Source: an uncultured Acetobacteraceae bacterium (GTDB lineage Bacteria > Pseudomonadota > Alphaproteobacteria > Acetobacterales > Acetobacteraceae). From it: a stretch of DNA of 64,000 nucleotides. This document shows, in pieces, positions 62,548-64,000 of the stretch. The position numbers were made by a program, and so were the translations under genes. Position 1 is the stretch's first letter; the number at the start of each line of letters is the position of its first letter. Location: contig CAIYDT010000171.1 of NCBI GenBank assembly GCA_903924985.1, forward strand, positions 1-64,000, in the 5' to 3' direction. The notes under the pieces were generated by a model. It was given only the letters and a program-made list of their open reading frames with translations. It had not been told where the DNA came from and ran no database searches.

Positions 62548-63215
62548 GGATGTCTCCCATCGCGTGGGTGTTGGGTATCGGCTCGATCGAGCAGAGCATT
62601 CACCTCCTCATCCCGTAATTGCGGGAATTGGCGATAAAATTGGCCAACCGCGGCAAAATCCGGGGGAATATCAAGGCAAACGACTTCGTCGGCTTCCTCC
62701 TTTAAGCGTCGGAGCGCGTGCGACGAAGCAACCGGTACCGCGAGCACCAGCCGCGCCGGATTGCGCCGTCGCGTCGCGCGCAGGGCGGCGAGGACTGTCG
62801 CGCCCGTGGCGATGCCGTCATCGACTATAATGACGGTCCGCCCCGCGACATCCACCGGTTTGCGATCGCCGAGATAGACTTGGCGACGGCGCGCGATCTC
62901 GTTCAGCGCGGCGGCTTTTGCTTCCTCCAGGTAGTCCTGTGAGACGCCCAGGCGTGCCAGGAGGTGCGGGTCGGTCACCAGTTCCGGTTCGTCGCCGTCG
63001 GCAACTGCGCCAATCGCGAGTTCCTCCTGGTAGGGTGCACCGATCTTGCGTACCAGCACGAGGCCCAGCGGCGCCGCCAGGGCCTGGGCGACTTCGAACG
63101 CGACCGGAACGCCGCCGCGGGGCAGTGCCAGGACAACAGGTTTGGTGTCCTTAAAGACCAGCAGCCGTTCTGCGAGGCGCAGTCCAGCCTCATGCCTGTC
63201 CCGGAAAATCATCAT
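62544..63215 (-). CDS. Phosphoribosyltransferase-family protein
   Basis: 223 residues from the ATG at 63213-63215 with GGAG 5 bases upstream. VVLALPRGGVPVAFEVAQAL and VIIVDDGIATGATVLAALRA (the PRPP loop with two Asp) define the type I phosphoribosyltransferase fold. The substrate is unknown; the family is widespread in stress islands. First gene of the operon that continues with PRPP synthetase. Confidence 0.87.
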   Translation of the reverse strand: MMIFRDRHEAGLRLAERLLVFKDTKPVVLALPRGGVPVAFEVAQALAAPLGLVLVRKIGAPYQEELAIGAVADGDEPELVTDPHLLARLGVSQDYLEEAKAAALNEIARRRQVYLGDRKPVDVAGRTVIIVDDGIATGATVLAALRATRRRNPARLVLAVPVASSHALRRLKEEADEVVCLDIPPDFAAVGQFYRQFPQLRDEEVNALLDRADTQHPRDGRHP

Positions 63216-63311
63216 CCTACTCCGCCTGTTCGGCGGCAAACGACCGCGGCCATACAACCCGCGCCGAAATCGTAGCTGACCAAAAGGGATGACAAATTCG
63301 CTGATGGCACA

Positions 63312-63325
63312 TTGATCGAGATCAA
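63312..63325. promoter_or_regulatory. FNR/FixK-type box before the phosphoribosyltransferase operon
   Basis: TTGATCGAGATCAA is a perfect TTGAT-N4-ATCAA dyad, 97 bases upstream of the ATG at 63215 and 8 bases after the end of the kinase-like gene. It has the same half-sites as the box at 53742. Confidence 0.8.
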
Positions 63326-63332
63326 CTCTGGG

Positions 63333-64000
63333 CTACTGAACAGGCGGTGCGTCTGTCCGTGAGGGAGGGGAGGAGAGCGACAAAGCGAGACTTGCGAGTG
63401 CCGATGCCCAATGGCCAGCCTCGACGATGTGCCAGTGCCGCGGTTCCAGGCCATCCGGCGGCGATCCGATCCACACGCCGGTGAACGGCACATCGTGCGT
63501 GGACGCCAGCTCGACAATTTCGCGCCGCTCGGCTTCCCCCGTGAAGGCACCTTCCACCAGCACCGAGCAGCCGGCGGTCAGCAGGACGGACACGTCGTTC
63601 CAGACGGAATCGGAGGCGGCCCGCAGGTGCAGCAATCGCGCGCCAGGGACGGGGTCGACCAAGGTTGCGAGCGGCACGGCGAGCTCGGCCCGTCCGTCAG
63701 CGGTGTCGCCACCGACCGCCATCAATGACGGCTCTGGTGATGTCAGGAACTCCAAGCCGGCATTGATGTGCTGCCGGGCCATTGCCAACAACAATGCCTT
63801 TTTATGCGGATTGCTTTGGCGACCGGCCTTTCCAGCCAAAGCGTAGCTTCTGGTCACCGCGCGCACGGTCATGAATAAGGGCAAGACCACCAAGCCGTCG
63901 CCTTCGGGCATCAGATCCAGGTAGGCGTTGAAGACCGCGTTGGCGTAATCGTTCCGGCTGCGAAGATGCAAATCCATCAGCAGGAACGCCAAGTCGAACA
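63333..64000 (-). CDS. COG2187-like phosphotransferase/ATP-binding protein, partial at the right edge
   Basis: The gene enters from beyond position 64000; about 222 C-terminal residues are visible, and the ATG at 63992 is internal. DLAFLLMDLHLRSRNDYANAV and MPEGDGLVVLPLFMTVRAVT match the aminoglycoside-phosphotransferase-like part of COG2187 proteins. Where the C-terminal kinase P-loop should read GGLSGSGKST, the sequence is GGDTADGRAEL, so the kinase half appears catalytically dead. It may be degenerate or a regulator. Confidence 0.65.
   Translation of the reverse strand, partial: FDLAFLLMDLHLRSRNDYANAVFNAYLDLMPEGDGLVVLPLFMTVRAVTRSYALAGKAGRQSNPHKKALLLAMARQHINAGLEFLTSPEPSLMAVGGDTADGRAELAVPLATLVDPVPGARLLHLRAASDSVWNDVSVLLTAGCSVLVEGAFTGEAERREIVELASTHDVPFTGVWIGSPPDGLEPRHWHIVEAGHWASALASLALSLSSPPSRTDAPPVQ

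Overview
The window is GC-rich DNA from an alphaproteobacterium. The hisD-infA-maf-RNase E/G-yacG order and the stress genes at the right end fit the Acetobacteraceae or a close relative; this placement is inferred from gene content only. About 50 kb of integrated phage and cargo DNA lies on the left, and host chromosome lies on the right. The junction is at a tRNA-Phe gene (49927-50002, minus strand) whose 3' end faces a tyrosine integrase (48626-49828). I see no second copy of the tRNA 3' end, so the left attachment site is probably outside the window.

Left edge (1-5066, plus strand): a broken hsdS remnant, then a DarT/DarG DNA ADP-ribosylation toxin-antitoxin pair translationally coupled to a type I restriction HsdR. 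Positions 5087-35283 (minus strand) hold a virion module that combines a Mu-like contractile tail (fibres, gp48, gp47, gp46, gp45, gp44, DNA-circularisation protein, tape measure, chaperones, tube, sheath, DUF2635) with an HK97-type head (connectors, capsid, protease, terminase). Upstream of the terminase lie a ParB-like protein and a possible DNA-modification enzyme. Two cargo genes interrupt the expected phage order: a caspase-like protease with a propeller-like C-terminus, between gp45 and gp44 on the opposite strand, and a GHKL ATPase fused to a Shedu-like PD-(D/E)XK nuclease, just behind the portal gene. A plus-strand block (35532-40172) encodes DUF488, DUF932, small proteins and a methyltransferase-ParB fusion. 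Its genes share a repeated promoter-like element and a repeated leader. Positions 42663-47923 (minus) carry portal, HNH nuclease, a DUF6456-like protein, a VapE-type primase/helicase and an excisionase-like protein. A ribbon-helix-helix protein and the integrase close the element. No endolysin/holin and no cI-type repressor was recognised.

Right part (50066-64000): first the core genes yacG, RNase E/G-like, maf, infA and hisD (minus). Then comes a stress island of three operons. One is HPF-cold-shock fusion, DUF2934 and BON protein. One is DUF937, DUF3775 and a PolX-like HhH protein. One is phosphoribosyltransferase, PRPP synthetase, P-type ATPase and Fpg glycosylase. Each is preceded by a perfect FNR/FixK-type palindrome (53742, 57993, 63312), which suggests one low-oxygen regulon for ribosome hibernation, ion transport, nucleotide supply and DNA repair. 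A partial kinase-like gene with an eroded P-loop runs off the right edge.

Best candidates for something new: the two cargo genes inside the phage modules (caspase and GHKL-nuclease), the DarTG-HsdR arrangement, and the paired ParB/methyltransferase modification genes.
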